DNA of 64,000 nt from Stenogyne calaminthoides (taxonomy: Eukaryota > Streptophyta > Magnoliopsida > Lamiales > Lamiaceae), in the NCBI GenBank assembly GCA_037126765.1, contig JBBCBC010000009.1:25318870-25382869 (forward strand). The letters run 5' to 3'. The position numbers and the translations under genes are program-made. Within the stretch, counting starts at the first letter, position 1; every line of letters begins with the position of its first letter. Positions 11,576 through 25,180 of the stretch are shown here, in pieces. Below the pieces are notes generated by a model. It was not told the origin of the DNA. It ran no database searches and saw only the letters and a program-made list of their open reading frames with translations.

Positions 11576-12122
11576 TGTTTAGAAAACGCAAAATCATTAT
11601 TTTATTGAAAGCTAGAAAAATGAAGAGGGGCTCAAAGGAGAACAACCATGTAAGATATAAAGCTCACAAACAATAAAGAAACAAAAATTATTGACATAGT
11701 TATAAGTTGTGCCATCTATATATTACATATATGCACACAGAGATTAAGAAAATGCAACAAAATCAAGGAGTTATAATTCCCAACACCTAAAAGAAATAAA
11801 CTGGTTAAAAGGACGAAAACGAATTAGGGCTAGGGTTCTTACAATGGCATAAGTCTCCCCTGCTTCAAAAGCCAACTTCTAACTAATATTTGAAGAAATC
11901 AATCTCTTTGTTCATAGTATTGGAGAACTCTGCAGCTTTTAATTCTTTCATCACAAATCTCACAAATCTTGGCATTAAAAAGAAAACCCTTTCTTTACAT
12001 GTACAGGGGGAACTACATTTGATTGCTAATAAAGTCACAATTGATTGCTAATAAATCTACATCAAAAAATACTGTAAAGCATACTGTAAAATCTACAGAT
12101 GCTATATATGAGGTAACCTCAT
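11576..12122. other. No gene seen; 3' flank of the ULP1-like gene
   Basis: AT-rich sequence downstream (minus strand) of the ULP1-like stop codon. No domain or structured repeat seen. It probably holds the 3' untranslated region. Confidence 0.45.
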
Positions 12123-12380
12123 TTAAGGGCTGGGCAACACATCACCAACCTTTCGTTTGTCTCTTCTAATTTCACTCATTTTTGTCAAATTTTCTTCAGC
12201 TTCCTTTTTCTTTTGCTCATGAAGCTTCTCTTGTCTCTCTTTCTTTTTTGCAGCACGTAACTTCAACAGGGAGGGCTTTTCTTTGAAAAACATGTAGGCA
12301 TTGTCTATCACAATTGTTCTAATTTCATTTTGATTACTTAGAACAATACTGGCTAAAATCTTAGCCCTCAATAGATTCCG
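12123..12380 (-). pseudogene. ULP1-like gene, last exon, distal part (cut off by Copia D)
   Basis: A lysine/glutamate-rich, probably coiled-coil C-terminal tail (AAKKKERQEKLHEQKKKEAEE) ending in a stop at 12123. It follows on, in frame, from the short exon piece at 21537-21550 once Copia D and one copy of its target site TTCCG are removed. Reading runs through the junction without a stop, which shows that these two pieces, 9 kb apart, are one exon. Confidence 0.85.
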
Positions 12381-13983
12381 TGTTAGAATTTAGAGGCACG
12401 TAAAACGTAATACATGCGCAGCGGAAATTAAAGTTCACCAACAACGAACAGCTAATTGCATAATTGAATATGTATAAACATAAACAGAAATCTTATAGTA
12501 AATCGTACACACATTTCTCTACTATGGTATCCACGTAATCCCCGTTCACGGACTTGCACAGATTTGCCAGCGTTGAATTTGAGTCGGAATTTGCTAGGAA
12601 AATTCCTATTCTAGATTTTATGGAGAAATATGAATTAACGTTGTTTGTGAATTCCCAAGATCTCATATATATAGGAGAGGTCCAGCTTAAATCTTAAGCT
12701 AACCTGATTAGGAAATACAATCCCTAATCTCATAAAATAAATCTCTTAGATTTATTCCCATATATAAAATCTCTACGGATTTAATTCTCATATATATCAA
12801 ATCTCTACGGATTTGATTCCATATATATATTAAATCCTACAATAATATTCCATATATTATTATTGATAATTCTTATTTAATTAAATCCAATTTAATTAAA
12901 TATTAATAATAATTAATTCTAAATTAATCTATTATTAATTAATTCTCCATAAATTAAATATTAAATCCAATTTAACATTTAATCAACCAACTATAATCCG
13001 TAAAAGGGAACTACTTGTTGTGTGACCCATAGGCCCTCATATATCGAGCGATTAGTCAAACTAACGGTCTTAATTGAACCCTAGACAATAAATCAGACAT
13101 TCTCAATATATGAGGTACGTTGCGAGAAACGTGCAACTACCTGTAACTGAAATATGGGCTATTACTATTTCCTCCTTTCATTCACGAATACTCGATTAAG
13201 CCTTGAACATGATGAAGTGTCTATTCAAATAACTTAATCAATTTATCTCAAATCACTAATTGATCATGTATGTCACACTTAGCCACAAAGTCTAAGTTGA
13301 CGTGCATCGGCCGATGACTTTGATCCAATTATGATGAGAATATGAGTATTCTCTCTAAATCCACTTTGAGGAATGAATCCTATTCTTGGCTCAACTACCA
13401 CGCACATGTACTTCGTGATGAACTCAATCCAAGCCATATCTACCCATGGTTAGGGTGCAAGCGTCGGTCATGGTCAAAGTTCATCATCCCACACATGTTG
13501 TGCGTATTAACCTCAAGTCAAAGGAGTATCGCATCGCTCCCACTAACCGAGACACCCGTAGACACATATAGTGGAAATACATCAAACGGTTTCTCGAATG
13601 TGTATTCCAATACCCTCTAAGGTATTTGTGCATCCATCATGAGATACCTAGTATCTCGTAGTTAGTGAGATCTTACTACACTCTCTAAGAGTATGATGCA
13701 GATCGCTCACCAATCTCATTGCATCATCAATATCCCATTCTTGATGATCCTTGATCAGGGCTATTTGAGAATCATGCTTAAGTCATCTGAGTTCTCACAA
13801 CCTCAATGACAGCAATGACTCATGGGAACACTTGCATGAATAAATGCAAACAATCAAACATAATATTCAAACAAGTGTATTGCCATACATTAATATTAAG
13901 TAAACTATAATATTAAATCAAATTGAATATCATCGAGTATTATGTCCTTACAATAGATTGTCTCTAGGACACTAACACTAACA
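12381..13983 (-). repeat. 3' LTR of Copia D
   Basis: About 1.60 kb, TG...CA on the plus strand. A TATATATA promoter word lies near 12662-12675. It is clearly homologous along its length to 19981-21536, with one visible difference of about 35 bp near 13130-13165 (present here, absent in the other LTR) plus scattered substitutions. Confidence 0.95.
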
Positions 13984-13999
13984 ATCTCCCACTTGGACT

Positions 14000-16900
14000 A
14001 GAGTCAATCACCTGCATGTCTAACCCCTAGACCATCAAATGTGTAGTGTGTACATGAACACTCAGTGTTTTGGTGAAATGATCTTCCAAATTAAATATGT
14101 GGGAATACATTTTAATTATATTTCTCCTATCGTTATGATCTATTGGATCAAATTATAAGTCTGGTACTGCTTGTCGATCTCGGTTCCTGTGCTTGCGCAA
14201 TCGCACCAACGTTGTCTCAATACAAGTTTATTAGACAACTGGCACTCGAAACTACCCCTAGTTCTCTTAAGAACTATAAAACCCAGACAATCTCCTTGAG
14301 ACTTCTGATGCAGCAATGTACTGAACTTCGGTTGTTGAATCTGCGGTCCTTTTGCTTGGAACTATTCCAACTGACCGCCTCATTATTGAGAGTGAAACGT
14401 AACCTGACTGTGATTTGTAATCATCACAATCGGATTGGAAACTTGTGTCAGCTTAACCAGTCACTACTAGTTCTGACTGTCCACCATAAACAAGGAAACA
14501 TTCTTTAGTTCATCTAAGATACTTCAGAATGATCCTAACAGCAATCCAGTGAGACTCGGATTTTGTTGGTATCTACCAGTGATGTTGATAACGTAGACCA
14601 TGTTTGGCCTAGTGCAAGTCATGACGTACATGATTGACCCAATTGCATATGCATATGGGACATCTTTCATGTGCTTGATATCAGCTTCAACAGGAGGACA
14701 ATCCTTCTTTGATAGCTTTATCCCATGATTTGCAGGCAGAGACCCTCTCTTAGAGTTCTCCATTGCAAAACGCTTCAACTCCTTGTCTATATGGGTGGAC
14801 TGTGACAGCCTCAATATCCTCTTGGATCTATCCATGTGGATCATGATCCCTAGGATGTAGCAGGCTTCACCAAGACCCTTCATCATGAAGGTCTTTAACG
14901 ACAAATCTTTAATGGACTGCATTAACGGGATATTGTTTCCCAAAATCAATATGTCATTGACATACCCGATTATGAAAACAATATTCTTCCCGCTGCGTTT
15001 ACAATAAACGCAAGGATCTTCCGAATTTCTGATGAAGTCAAAAGGACTTGATAGCTTCATCAATCAGATATTCCAACTCCTAGAAGCTTGCTTCAATCCA
15101 TAAATGGATATCTTTAGCTTGCATACTAGATTAGAATTTGACTAAGATGTAAAACTTTCCGGTTGAGTCATAAACACTTCCTTATCAATGTTGCCATTGA
15201 GGGAAGCTGTTTTGACGTCTATCTGCCAAATCTCATAATCATAGTGTGCTGATATCGCAAGTAAAATTCGAATGGACTTGATCTTTGCAACTGGTGAGAA
15301 GGTCTCGTCATAGTCAATGCCTTCGTGTTGACTATAACGCTTCGCCAACAACCTAGCTTTGTAGGTTTGTACTTTGCCATTTGCATTGGTCTTGCTCTTG
15401 AAGACCCAATCGCAACATATGGTCTAACCCCTTCAGGCAACTCAACCAAGTCACAAACTTGATTGGTGTACATCGAGTCCATCTCGGGTTTCATGGCTTC
15501 ATGCCACTTCCCTAAATCAATATCTGATATTGCTTCAGAATAAGTAGTAGAATCATCCTTATCCTATATGTCCATATTATCGAGTTCCTTCAAGAGGTAA
15601 CTGTATCTAATGGGCGGATTACGATTCCTAATTGACTTACGGAGTTGTGGTTGTGCAGGTTATATATTCTGATCGTGAAAAATTTGTGGTGCATCGATTT
15701 CATCAATGTCCGGAGAGTCCTCAAGAGCTACACTTTCTAATGTCTCTTGGGCGGGAGTTTGAACTATGTTGTTCTCATTCAGCCCACTTGGAGGTTCTTG
15801 CACTGGCAAGTATACTCCAATTACGCTCCCACTGGCTGAAAGACGATCACCTAGTGAAAGACTCCCACCGTGAAAGTTGTTGAATGCTCCCACTGATTTC
15901 TTGTCATGTTGCTTTGACAAGATATCAGTCTCTTTGTTAATTTGTGGTTCTTAAATTTCTTCAAGTTCTATCAGCTTACGACCTTGTCCCTTAAAGACAT
16001 AGTCTTCTTCGAGGAACTTGGTCTGCCTAGAAACAATCACTGATTATTTACAAGGTAAATAGAAGTAATATCCTTTCATTTCCTCAGGATATCCCACAAA
16101 GTAACCCTTTTCACCTTTGGATTCCAACTTATCAGTAAGTATCTTTTTCACAATCACGGGGCAACCCCACGTCTTGATATGTGAGAAAGTTGGTTTCTTA
16201 CCACACCATAGCTCATATGGATACGCTCTTCTGATTTAGACGGAATCCTATTCAGAATGTAGATTGAGGTTTAGAGTGTGTAACCCCATAACGATGTTGG
16301 AAGAGAGGAAACAACTCATCATGGACCTTACCATGTCTAACAAGGTTCAGTTTCTCCTTTCGGAGACTCCATTCATTTGGGGTATTCCTGGAGGAGTCCA
16401 TTGCAATTGGATTCCATTGCAACTTCTAGTAATCAGTGAATTCATGGCTAAGGTATTCACCTCCTCGATCCAATCTAAGATTATTAATACTCTTACCAAG
16501 TTGCTTCTCTAATTCAGCTTTGTACTCCTTGAATTTCTCAAAAGATTCGGACTTGTGTCTCATAAGATACACGTATCCGTATCTCAGAAATCATTAGTAA
16601 AAGCGATGAAGTATCCGAAGTGACACCTAGCTAGAGTGGGGGATGGTCCACATACATTGTTGTGGATCAGCTCTAGAACTTCTTTGGCACGCACCCCTTT
16701 CCCAGAAAAAGGTTTGTTGATCATCTGGCCCTCGAGACAGGATTCACAATCTCCATAAGACTCAAAGTCAAATGGGGTTAAGTAGTCTAACTTTCTTAAC
16801 CTTGCCATTCCTTTCTCGTTTACATGATCAAGTCTACAATGCCACAAGTAAGTCGGGTTTTCATGATTACTAAGTTTGAGTCTTTTATTTTGTATATTAA

Positions 16901-17310
16901 GAACATTATATCCACAATGCAACAAGTATAAACCATTCACCATAGGGTCATTCCCATAAACCATTCAAAAATGAAATAACAATTATTATCACTAAAATGG
17001 AAGGAATAATCCTCAATGTCTAACATAGGAATGAAAATAATGTTGCGAAGTAATAGAAAAGAACTAAATGACAATCATTAAGTTCTAATAAAAACCAAAT
17101 GGTAAGTCTAACACATAAGTCCCCACATCGTTCGGTTAGCAACTCTTTGCTACATTTTCACGCAGTAAGACGACTTCACCCAAATTTAACCGCCCTTAGA
17201 CATATGAGACTCTTCACATTCATACAAATGAGTGAGCCATATCCGGTATCTAATACCCAACAGTTAGCGCTATTTATGGATATGTCTATCTTAAAAAACA
17301 AACATACACG
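14000..17310 (-). pseudogene. Copia D pol remnant
   Basis: Minus-strand order: protease (CWVLDTG near 17245), pre-integrase and integrase start (WHCRLDH, CESCLEGQ, at 16584-16964), Ser/Pro-rich linker (15660-15920), then RT. RT shows IDYDETFSPVAK (near 15310), IWQIDVKTASLNG, and the active-site region reads YVNDILIL near 14960, with Asn for the first catalytic Asp. The RNase H part, down to about 14000, is eroded beyond a clean frame. Several frameshifts separate the blocks. The protein family is the same as Copia A pol (shared CESCLEG and RAKEVLE words). Confidence 0.9.
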
Positions 17311-17389
17311 TTCTAGTCTTAGAAGCACCAAGTGTCTTCCTTTTTAGCAACCGTAACCTTATAGTCCTTCTTCCATTGCCCTTCTTACT

Positions 17390-18050
17390 ACTCAAGAGAG
17401 AGGCACACATCCTTGTTTACCCGCCTTCTTTTTGAACACCATCTTAGGGATATTGAACTCAAAAATCTTGAGCACGTTGAAGTTCAAAGCACGCCAGATC
17501 CATCTTATTCATATTGTAGTTCACAATGAAGCTAAAATATGAACTTGAGAGAGACGGAGGATAAGATAAATGAAAACGTTGGTTTTTATTTCAAAGCCTA
17601 AATTACCAAGTTTGTCAATTATGCCTATCTTAAGCACATGAGGTGAAATATTTCTCCTTTTAGCTAACCCAAGATTTGAACATATCTCTCATCACTTCAT
17701 AAATCTCTTAACGAGATTCGTAATCAAAGAGATCCTTCAGATGCTTGAGCATTTAGAAGAGACCCATTTTCTCATGTTGCTTTTTAAGCATATCGAGAGT
17801 CATGCCGAAAGCAACCTCACACATCGAGCCCAGGGAAGCATCTTTTGACGCTTCTTTCCGAAAGCATATGTCAAACGTGGGTACGCCTCAGTACCAAACT
17901 TTAAGAATGCTTAGGGATAGACGTGTCAACACGTCTTCAATCTTTTCTTGTCTTAGCACCAAACACATGTTTCGGTCTACCGAAAAAATTTGGCTGTAAT
18001 TTGTTTGTTTCAAAACACATCTCAATAAGCGCCATACATTTCAACTAACC
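17390..18050 (-). pseudogene. Copia D gag remnant
   Basis: Position between protease and leader, plus short matches to Copia gag-like sequence on the minus strand, mark this as gag. It is broken by many stops and no zinc knuckle could be read. Supported by location more than by motif. Confidence 0.5.
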
Positions 18051-19968
18051 AAGAGAAATAAAATAAAGCGGAATTAAACACATAATTCCTATGATCAATA
18101 TTCAAAGAATCAAAATAAACATGACCTTTCTTTTGTGTTTGTTTTATCTCCATTATTTTCACATATTCAACTAATTTCATCGGAAGAATACAAATTTATA
18201 TCTAATATAAATCATAATGGATTTAGGATCCACATTCCTCTTATTACAATATCTGCCGTTTGGGTTGATTATCCTAATAAGATAACCGTAGGTTCTCCAA
18301 ACCAATTGCAAAACCGCAATTCTAGTTGATTGAACCTAGTTCGGATGCCACTGACTTTTCGTTTTCACGGCTTTTGGTGAAACAAAGTCGTTTCGATGAC
18401 AACCATCAGCGGCGACACTTTATTCATAAAAGTCCTCCGATTAAATGTAGATCCGAGCAAAAGACTTGGGCCATAAATACTCATTGGAACGAAATCTCCG
18501 GTTTACTTTTAACTTTTATGGAAGGCATCGTTCAATTTAATGAAAAACCATATTTTATTGAGGAACGTTTCAAAGGCGAGGTATTAATTGCTTAATCGAG
18601 ATCCAACATGTTAATCTACATCATATTCGAGCAATTATTGGGGGCCGCCTACCCAAACATGATTTACACGGACTAACATTTATATAGGTGCCGTCTACCC
18701 AAACAATAATACGGTCCGATAATTATTGGGCCCCGCCTACCCAAATAGTTATAATTCGGACTATAAAAGTGTTAACGAATTAATTTCAAAATCTAATTTT
18801 AAAATAAATTCAATAATTATTAACCAATTATTAAAACAATTAAATTAATCTAATTAATCTAGCCTTTTACTAGTCCAACTAATAAATTTCTTTTAAATCC
18901 TTAATTAATCCAATTAATTAAGTTTCATTAGTCCAACTAATAAACGTGTTTCAAGTCCAACTTCGTTAGCCCTTAATAATTATTAAATTAAAACTATTTT
19001 AATTTATTAAAATTTTGGGGCTCAGGTGTAAATTTCTAAAATTGCACGGGAGGGCCTGTCTCAAAATAATTTTGCAAAACAGCCCTCCTCACACCACCGC
19101 CCAAATTCGACAGATCCAATCTGTAATTTGGGACATCCAATTTCACAAAATCCAAACCCAGTCAACATTCATCATCAACAATTCGACATAGAAACAACAT
19201 CGAACGTTTTCGAAGATTAAGGGACAATTTTGAAATCGAACAACAGTGCAAGCATCAGGGGTAAATCGAACAAAATAAGACCAGAAGGAACCATCTTGTT
19301 CGAAACCGAAGAGACCCAGCGAGCCATCGCCGTCGTGACCGCGTGGGCGAGTCGCCACTGCCACCAGGCGCGTGCAAGCAACTCGCCATCACCGCCGTTC
19401 AAAAATGCACGGGCATCGTGCCGATAAGCCTTGAAACGAATCGATTCGACCTCGAAATCGAAGAAGCAAATGGATTCTCCGATGCAACAACGAAATCGAC
19501 CCAAAACGAAAATAAATTCAACCAAATCAGACGCGAAGCAGGTGTATCAAGTTAGAAAGATAGAGCGCCATCAATCGGTAAACGCGAGCGCGCGTCACCA
19601 CCGCTTTTAATCGACTGACGCGAAACGTCTCGAAGCGAAGATGAGAGAACTGCCAACCGCACAGCCGCCGCGGTAACTCACAGCCTTCGCGAGACGCAGC
19701 GTGAGCCGCCATCTCAAGTGATGCACCGCGGTCTCCGCCGCTGGCGGCGACGCATCTCACAAAGGTTCAAAACCCTAAAAGGATGATGGTGACCCGTAGA
19801 AGACGAACAGGGGAAAGTGCCAAGCAAATAAATCCCCAATATGTTGATTTCATATGGTGCGGTCAAAGCCAAAAAAAATTTGCCGTACCAAATTATTATA
19901 TAAACAAATCAACAAATTGATTTTTAATTTAAACCAATATGATATCCAATTAAATCAAGAGCCTGAAG
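18051..19968 (-). other. Copia D untranslated leader
   Basis: Lies between the primer-binding site and gag on the minus strand. It contains three spaced copies of a CCGCCTACCCAAA-like motif (18645, 18691, 18733) and a GC-richer part at 19140-19780 where several overlapping ORFs open by composition alone. No protein domain seen in any of them. Confidence 0.6.
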
Positions 19969-19980
19969 CTCTGATACCAC
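19969..19980 (-). other. Primer-binding site of Copia D
   Basis: On the minus strand TGGTATCAGAGC follows the 5' LTR. This is the usual initiator-Met tRNA primer site of plant retrotransposons and fixes the element's orientation. Confidence 0.9.
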
Positions 19981-21536
19981 TGTTGGAATTTAGAGGCACG
20001 TAAACACGTAATACATGCACAGCGGAAATTAAAGTTCACCAACAACGAACAGTTAATTGCATAATTGAATACGTATAAACATAAAGAGAAATCTTACAGT
20101 AAATCGTACGCATATTTCTCTACTATGATATCCACGTAATCCCCGTTCACGGACTTGCACAGATTTGCCAGTGTTGAATCTGAGACGGAATTTGCTAGAA
20201 AAATTCTTATTCTAGATTTTATGGAGAAATATGAATTAACGTTGTTTGTGAATTCCCAAGATCTCATATATATAGGAGAGGTCCAACTTAAATCTTAAGC
20301 TAACCTGATTAGGAAATAAAATCCCTAATCTCATAAAATAAATCTCTTAGATTTATTCCCATATATAAAATCTCTACGGATTTAATTCTCATGTATATCA
20401 AATCTCTACGGATTTGATTCCATATATATTAAATCCTACAATAATATTCCATATATTATTATTGGGAATTCTTATTTTATTAAATCCAATTTAATTAAAT
20501 ATTAATAATAATTAATTCCAAATTAATCTATTATTAATTAATTCTCCATATTAAATATTAAATTCAATTTAATACTTAATCAACCAACTATAATCCGTAA
20601 AAGGGAACTACTTGTTGTGAGACCCATAGTCCCTCATATATCAAGCGATTAGTCAAACTAACGGTCTTAATTGAACCCTAGACAATAAATTAGACATTCT
20701 CAATATATGAGGTACGTTGCGAGAAATGTACATTCACGAATACTCGATTAAGCCTTGAACATGATGGAGTGTTTATTCAAATAACTTAATCAATTTATCT
20801 CAAATCACTAATTGATCATGTATGTCACACTTAGCCACAAAGTCTAAGTTAACGTGCAACGGCCAATGACTTTGATCCAATTATGATGAGAAGATGAGTG
20901 TTCTCTCTAAATCCACTTTGAGGAATGAATCCTATTATTGGCTCAACTATCACGCACATGTACTTCGTGATGAACCCAATCCAAGTCATATCTACCCATG
21001 GTTAGGGTGCAAGCGTCGGTCATGGTCAAAGTTCATCATCCCACACATGTCGTGCGTATTGACCTCAAGTCAAAGGAGTATCGCATCGCTCCCACTAACC
21101 GAGACACCCGTAGACACATATAGTGGAAATACATCAAATGGTTTCTCGGATGGGTATACCAATACCCTCTAAGGTATTTGTGCATCCATCATGAGATACC
21201 TAGTATCTCGTAGTAAGTGAGATCTTACTACACTCTCTAAGAGTATGATGCAGATCGAACATCAATCTCCATTGCATCATCAATATTCCATTCTTGATGA
21301 TCCTTGATTGGGGCTATTTGAGAATCATGCTTAAGTCATCTGAGTTCTCACAACCGCAATGACAGCAATGACTCATGGGAACACTTGCATGAATAAACGC
21401 AAACAATCAAACATAATATTCAAACAAGTGTATTGTCATACATTAATATTAAGTAAACTATAATATTAAATCAAACTGAATATCATCGAGTATCATGTCC
21501 TTACAATAGATTGTCTCTAGGACATTAACACTAACA
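19981..21536 (-). repeat. 5' LTR of Copia D
   Basis: About 1.56 kb and homologous to 12381-13983. A TATATATA promoter word is near 20264-20275. It ends at 21536, next to the target-site copy TTCCG. Confidence 0.95.
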
Positions 21537-24500
21537 TTCCGCACATCAACCTATAATATAAAAATAAAACAGTTAAAAACACAAGTTTGGTGGAAAAAAA
21601 ATATAATTTCAAATATACATATATGTACAGATGTACCTTGTTCAAGTTGGGAGATGTGTACACCTCACCATCAAAATGCATCATGTAGTGAATCATGTAC
21701 ACACCACTATCACAATCAACCCTCGATGTTTGCCAACGGAAGGGAACGTTTACAATCTCATAGTGCAATATGTCTTTGCATTTGGGATGACCCTTGTTAT
21801 CCAGATAAACCGATAGGGTATTGCACTACAAAAACATATAATATCAAGCAAAGAGGAGAACCCTAAAATCTGATCCAAAAGTAATCATAAAAAATATGAC
21901 GTACCAATAAATTAGTAGTATCATGAAATACAGCTTTCTCTGCTTGGTCAAAATGCTTCCTATTGTGTAGATACCATATCTTGGTATCTTTAAAATCCAC
22001 AACAACAGCAGCGTAGTGGTTGTGAAGACAAAATGAAACAAAAATATGCGCAAATGATTCATACCATTAAGCTACAACTACAACAAAAGTAACACTAAAT
22101 TATACATACAAACTCAATAAAATTACAATATACAAATATCTGAACTAATACCATACAGTGTGTGAACTAATATTGTACATCATGTAAACTAATACTATAG
22201 ACAATATCAACTAATACTAGACTTAACAAAAGCATTTACCATATCGGATGAGCACAGTGAATTCTTTGTATTCTGTAGCCACTCATCCCAAGCAGTTTGC
22301 CAAGTTGATGCAATAACTTCAGGATCACCCTTGTTTGGCGACATGTAGCTACTCAAAGCATGTTATTAACAAAAGATAAAAAATGTTATTAACAACATTA
22401 AAAAAAAAAAACAGAATATAAAACTTACGTTTTGATCCAAGCTAAATATAAATTGACTGCGATATCCATCAACGTAAGAAAAATGGTTAATCTCGTTACA
22501 CCAGGCGTTGATTACTTGAGCATCGATTTGGCGATTTTGAAGCATTGATAAGAGCTCATTCCTCTCAATGTACAAGTACATAGCCCGGCGATATAAACGA
22601 TCCCTAACAAAACCAAACCCAGTAAAATTAACAACATAAGAACATAAATAAGGAAACTAAACATTAAATTTTTTAAAAAAAAATTAAAACACTTAAAAAA
22701 GATAAAAGACTTACGCAGAAGATTCTTTCTCAGCGTCATAGAAACAATAATCCAGTATCTCCTTGTGTGTTTGTGACAATTTGGACAAAAGTTTCTTATG
22801 ATTGATCATATACTTGGAAAGATAATCCACATCCTCACGTATATTCCAGAATTTGCTCGTTGAATCTATTCCAACTTTTTTCTCCTTGGAGCTAACTGAT
22901 TGTATTGCACTATTCAACTCCTCCTTGTCTTCAACCGTCCTCTCTTCTTCAAATTCTTCATCTCCAGAAACATTGACTCCAAAATCAGCACCCTCACCAA
23001 TATCATAATAGGCCTCATCTCTGACTGGAGGCTCAGGGGTGAGAAGGTCACAATTCAGAATTACGTCGGTCAATTTTTGTGAGGCGATCAAGTTGTTGTA
23101 CAAATCATCAGCGTATTTATGGAGTCTTTCATCCATAAAAATACAATCATAAGCATCGGGTGTGGAGCAGCTTTTTCTCGCCATCTTCTCTTTTGATGCA
23201 AGAGAATCTTTTGTCAACTCCGTCACCTTGGGGTAGTATTTCTTTGAGAACTCAGTAGCATCTTTTACCATAGATGCTAATAAGTCCTTGAGATCCTACA
23301 ACACATAAAAATCACATTTTTTTTTAAAATATAGTTACTTTCTTATCACAGCAGTTTAACATAGATGGACAAGTGTTAATGCAAAATAACAAAGAAGTAC
23401 CTGCACATGATCATCACTGCCCGCTCCAACATCTCCACCTTCTGCATCATTGCTCACTCCAACATCTCCACCTTCAGCATCAGATTTTTCAGTGTTTGAA
23501 GAACTTCTACATTTACCATTAACAGTGAGAGTGAAGATGACAGATAACTCTCCTGAACCGTAAAACCCAGCACCGTACTCCTCCCGACATCTAAGGTAGA
23601 TTGTTTTATCATTCCAGTGCTGAATCAACGGGAGTGCATGGTACAGAAACACCACGCCATTTCAGACGGTGGAAGTATATAATTTGAAGTAGAATGATGC
23701 AACCACCAATATTTTTCAAACGACGACTCTTGAAATAATCAACAGACTCACAAAGACTATCTAAAACGTAAGAACACCAGTCCAATTTTAAAATTCTATC
23801 GACATTTTCTAGGGACTTGACAACACTAAAGGTGACTTTATGATTTGAAGCTGGTGTAAGAAACAACTGAAGACATGACATCACGAAAAGTCTTTTAAAA
23901 TCTACACCACCATCAACAAACTTTGTACTCAAGGTATGAAAAAGATTCTTATCGGTATCTACCATATACGTACTCTTCAGATGTTTCATCACATCTGACC
24001 CATCTTCCGATCATGTATATTTCAACACGGGGGAACCATCGTTCCTCGGAAGCATGAGTACATCACAGACGTCATCGGCCGTAATGGCAAAGAAACGTTG
24101 GCTATCTAAATAAAGCACACAGCTCTTGCTATTTGAACTGATTAATCAACCACTTAAGCATGTCATGGTTTGAGCATTTCGTCAATTGTAAATCTAGAAT
24201 ACCCCCAAACCTTATTGACTGTACATCAGCTTTTTGTTTCTCGTTTAACATTTTAATTAATTCTAATAAAGGCTTTGGTCTGCAATGAGATGTAAAGTCA
24301 CTGCATAAAAAGAAAAGAAGTATCATTAGAAGATGCACGAGTCAATAAAATGAACTAATATTATTACGTAAAGAACGAATATGGTATACTTAATCAAATA
24401 ATATTAGGCAGTGGCAACAGATTATTACCTCCTAGGATTAACATTTGAAGTCCCTTCATTAAGAACGTTACTCATAAGACGACCCTTGCTTTTCTTCATA

Positions 24501-24595
24501 GAGATGGAAGGATTGCTTGAAGACTCGATTAACTTATTCTTCTTCCTACTGGGCCCGCTCTCTGTAGAGCAACATTCCTTATGCCTTTTACCCAT
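21537..24595 (-). pseudogene. ULP1-like (C48-type) gene carried by a Mutator-like element
   Basis: On the minus strand a chain of exons can be read with GT/AG junctions: 24595-24429 (start ATG, MGKRHKECC), 24300-23401, 23295-22715 (acidic, GDEEFEEER), 22603-22429, 22348-22240, about 22060-21905, 21825-21637 and 21550 onward, continuing in the piece at 12375-12123. The last large exons form an ULP1-like fold: NHYAAVVVDF supplies the His, and RWQTSRVDCDSGVYM the nucleophile region. Lesions: frameshifts near 24130 and 23650, a TGA at 24011-24013, and no clean acceptor near 22060. The usual DCG nucleophile reads DSG with a Cys two residues upstream, and the expected Asp position reads LHN. ULP1 family role: SUMO-processing cysteine peptidase. 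Such genes are known as cargo of plant Mutator-like elements (KAONASHI type). Confidence 0.85.
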
Positions 24596-25180
24596 CCTTC
24601 AATAAAAAACAAAAAACAATCAATAGTGACAAGCAATCATAGTATCAAGGTTTATTGTCCTGTCTTGTAGATTGATTTAACAGTTAGTTGACAAGCAGAT
24701 GATAGCAGATTTTGAGGATATAAGAGTCCCAAATAATTCTCTTATTCCTAAATGCAATAACTTTGTTTCAAAACTGAGAATTTTCTATGTTGAACTATAT
24801 ATATGAATCAAGTAGATTGATGAAGTATAATATATGTTTGGTGTTTGATTTTCTAATAAGCAATTCAACTATCAAATCATCTAAAGTTCAGCATTGCTAC
24901 TCAAATAGTATCACCCTGAACAAAAAGCTCAAGTATAATCGGAATGTTCCTCAAAATATATATATATTGGCAGCAATCAGGCAAGTATAAGCAAGGTTTC
25001 AACAACTTTCACATTTCATATTAAAGAGAAGCCGAGCATATTGGGGAAACTTCTACAAAACTGTTATTAATATATATAACATTTCAAAAGTAATTAGGTA
25101 ATTATATGTGCACAAGCAGTTGTGATTTGCAATTTAGAAACAAATCTGCAAAAATTGGCTCTACACAATAACTTATAAGC

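Larger units (their letters stand above)
12381..21536 (-). mobile_element. Copia D: complete-length Ty1/Copia element with both LTRs
   Basis: The two LTRs (12381-13983 and 19981-21536) begin TGTTRGAATTTAGAGGCACG and end CTAACACTAACA on the plus strand. The flanking target site TTCCG is perfect on both sides (12376-12380 and 21537-21541). The element reads on the minus strand: primer-binding site TGGTATCAGAGC (complement at 19969-19980), then leader, gag, protease, integrase, RT and RNase H, then polypurine tract AAGTGGGAGA (complement just right of 13983). All coding parts are broken. It is inserted in the last exon of the ULP1-like gene. Confidence 0.96.

Noticed and set aside
12123..12371. 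Independent small gene
   Set aside because: It joins in frame with the ULP1-like exon at 21537-21550 when Copia D is removed.
13342..13620. Near-identical ORFs at 13342-13620 and 20894-21172 as a duplicated gene
   Set aside because: They occupy the same place in the two LTRs of Copia D and on the opposite strand to the element. The similarity is LTR identity.
19140..19780. Several overlapping ORFs in a GC-richer patch
   Set aside because: They overlap on both strands, show no domain and lie in the untranslated leader of Copia D, so they open by composition.
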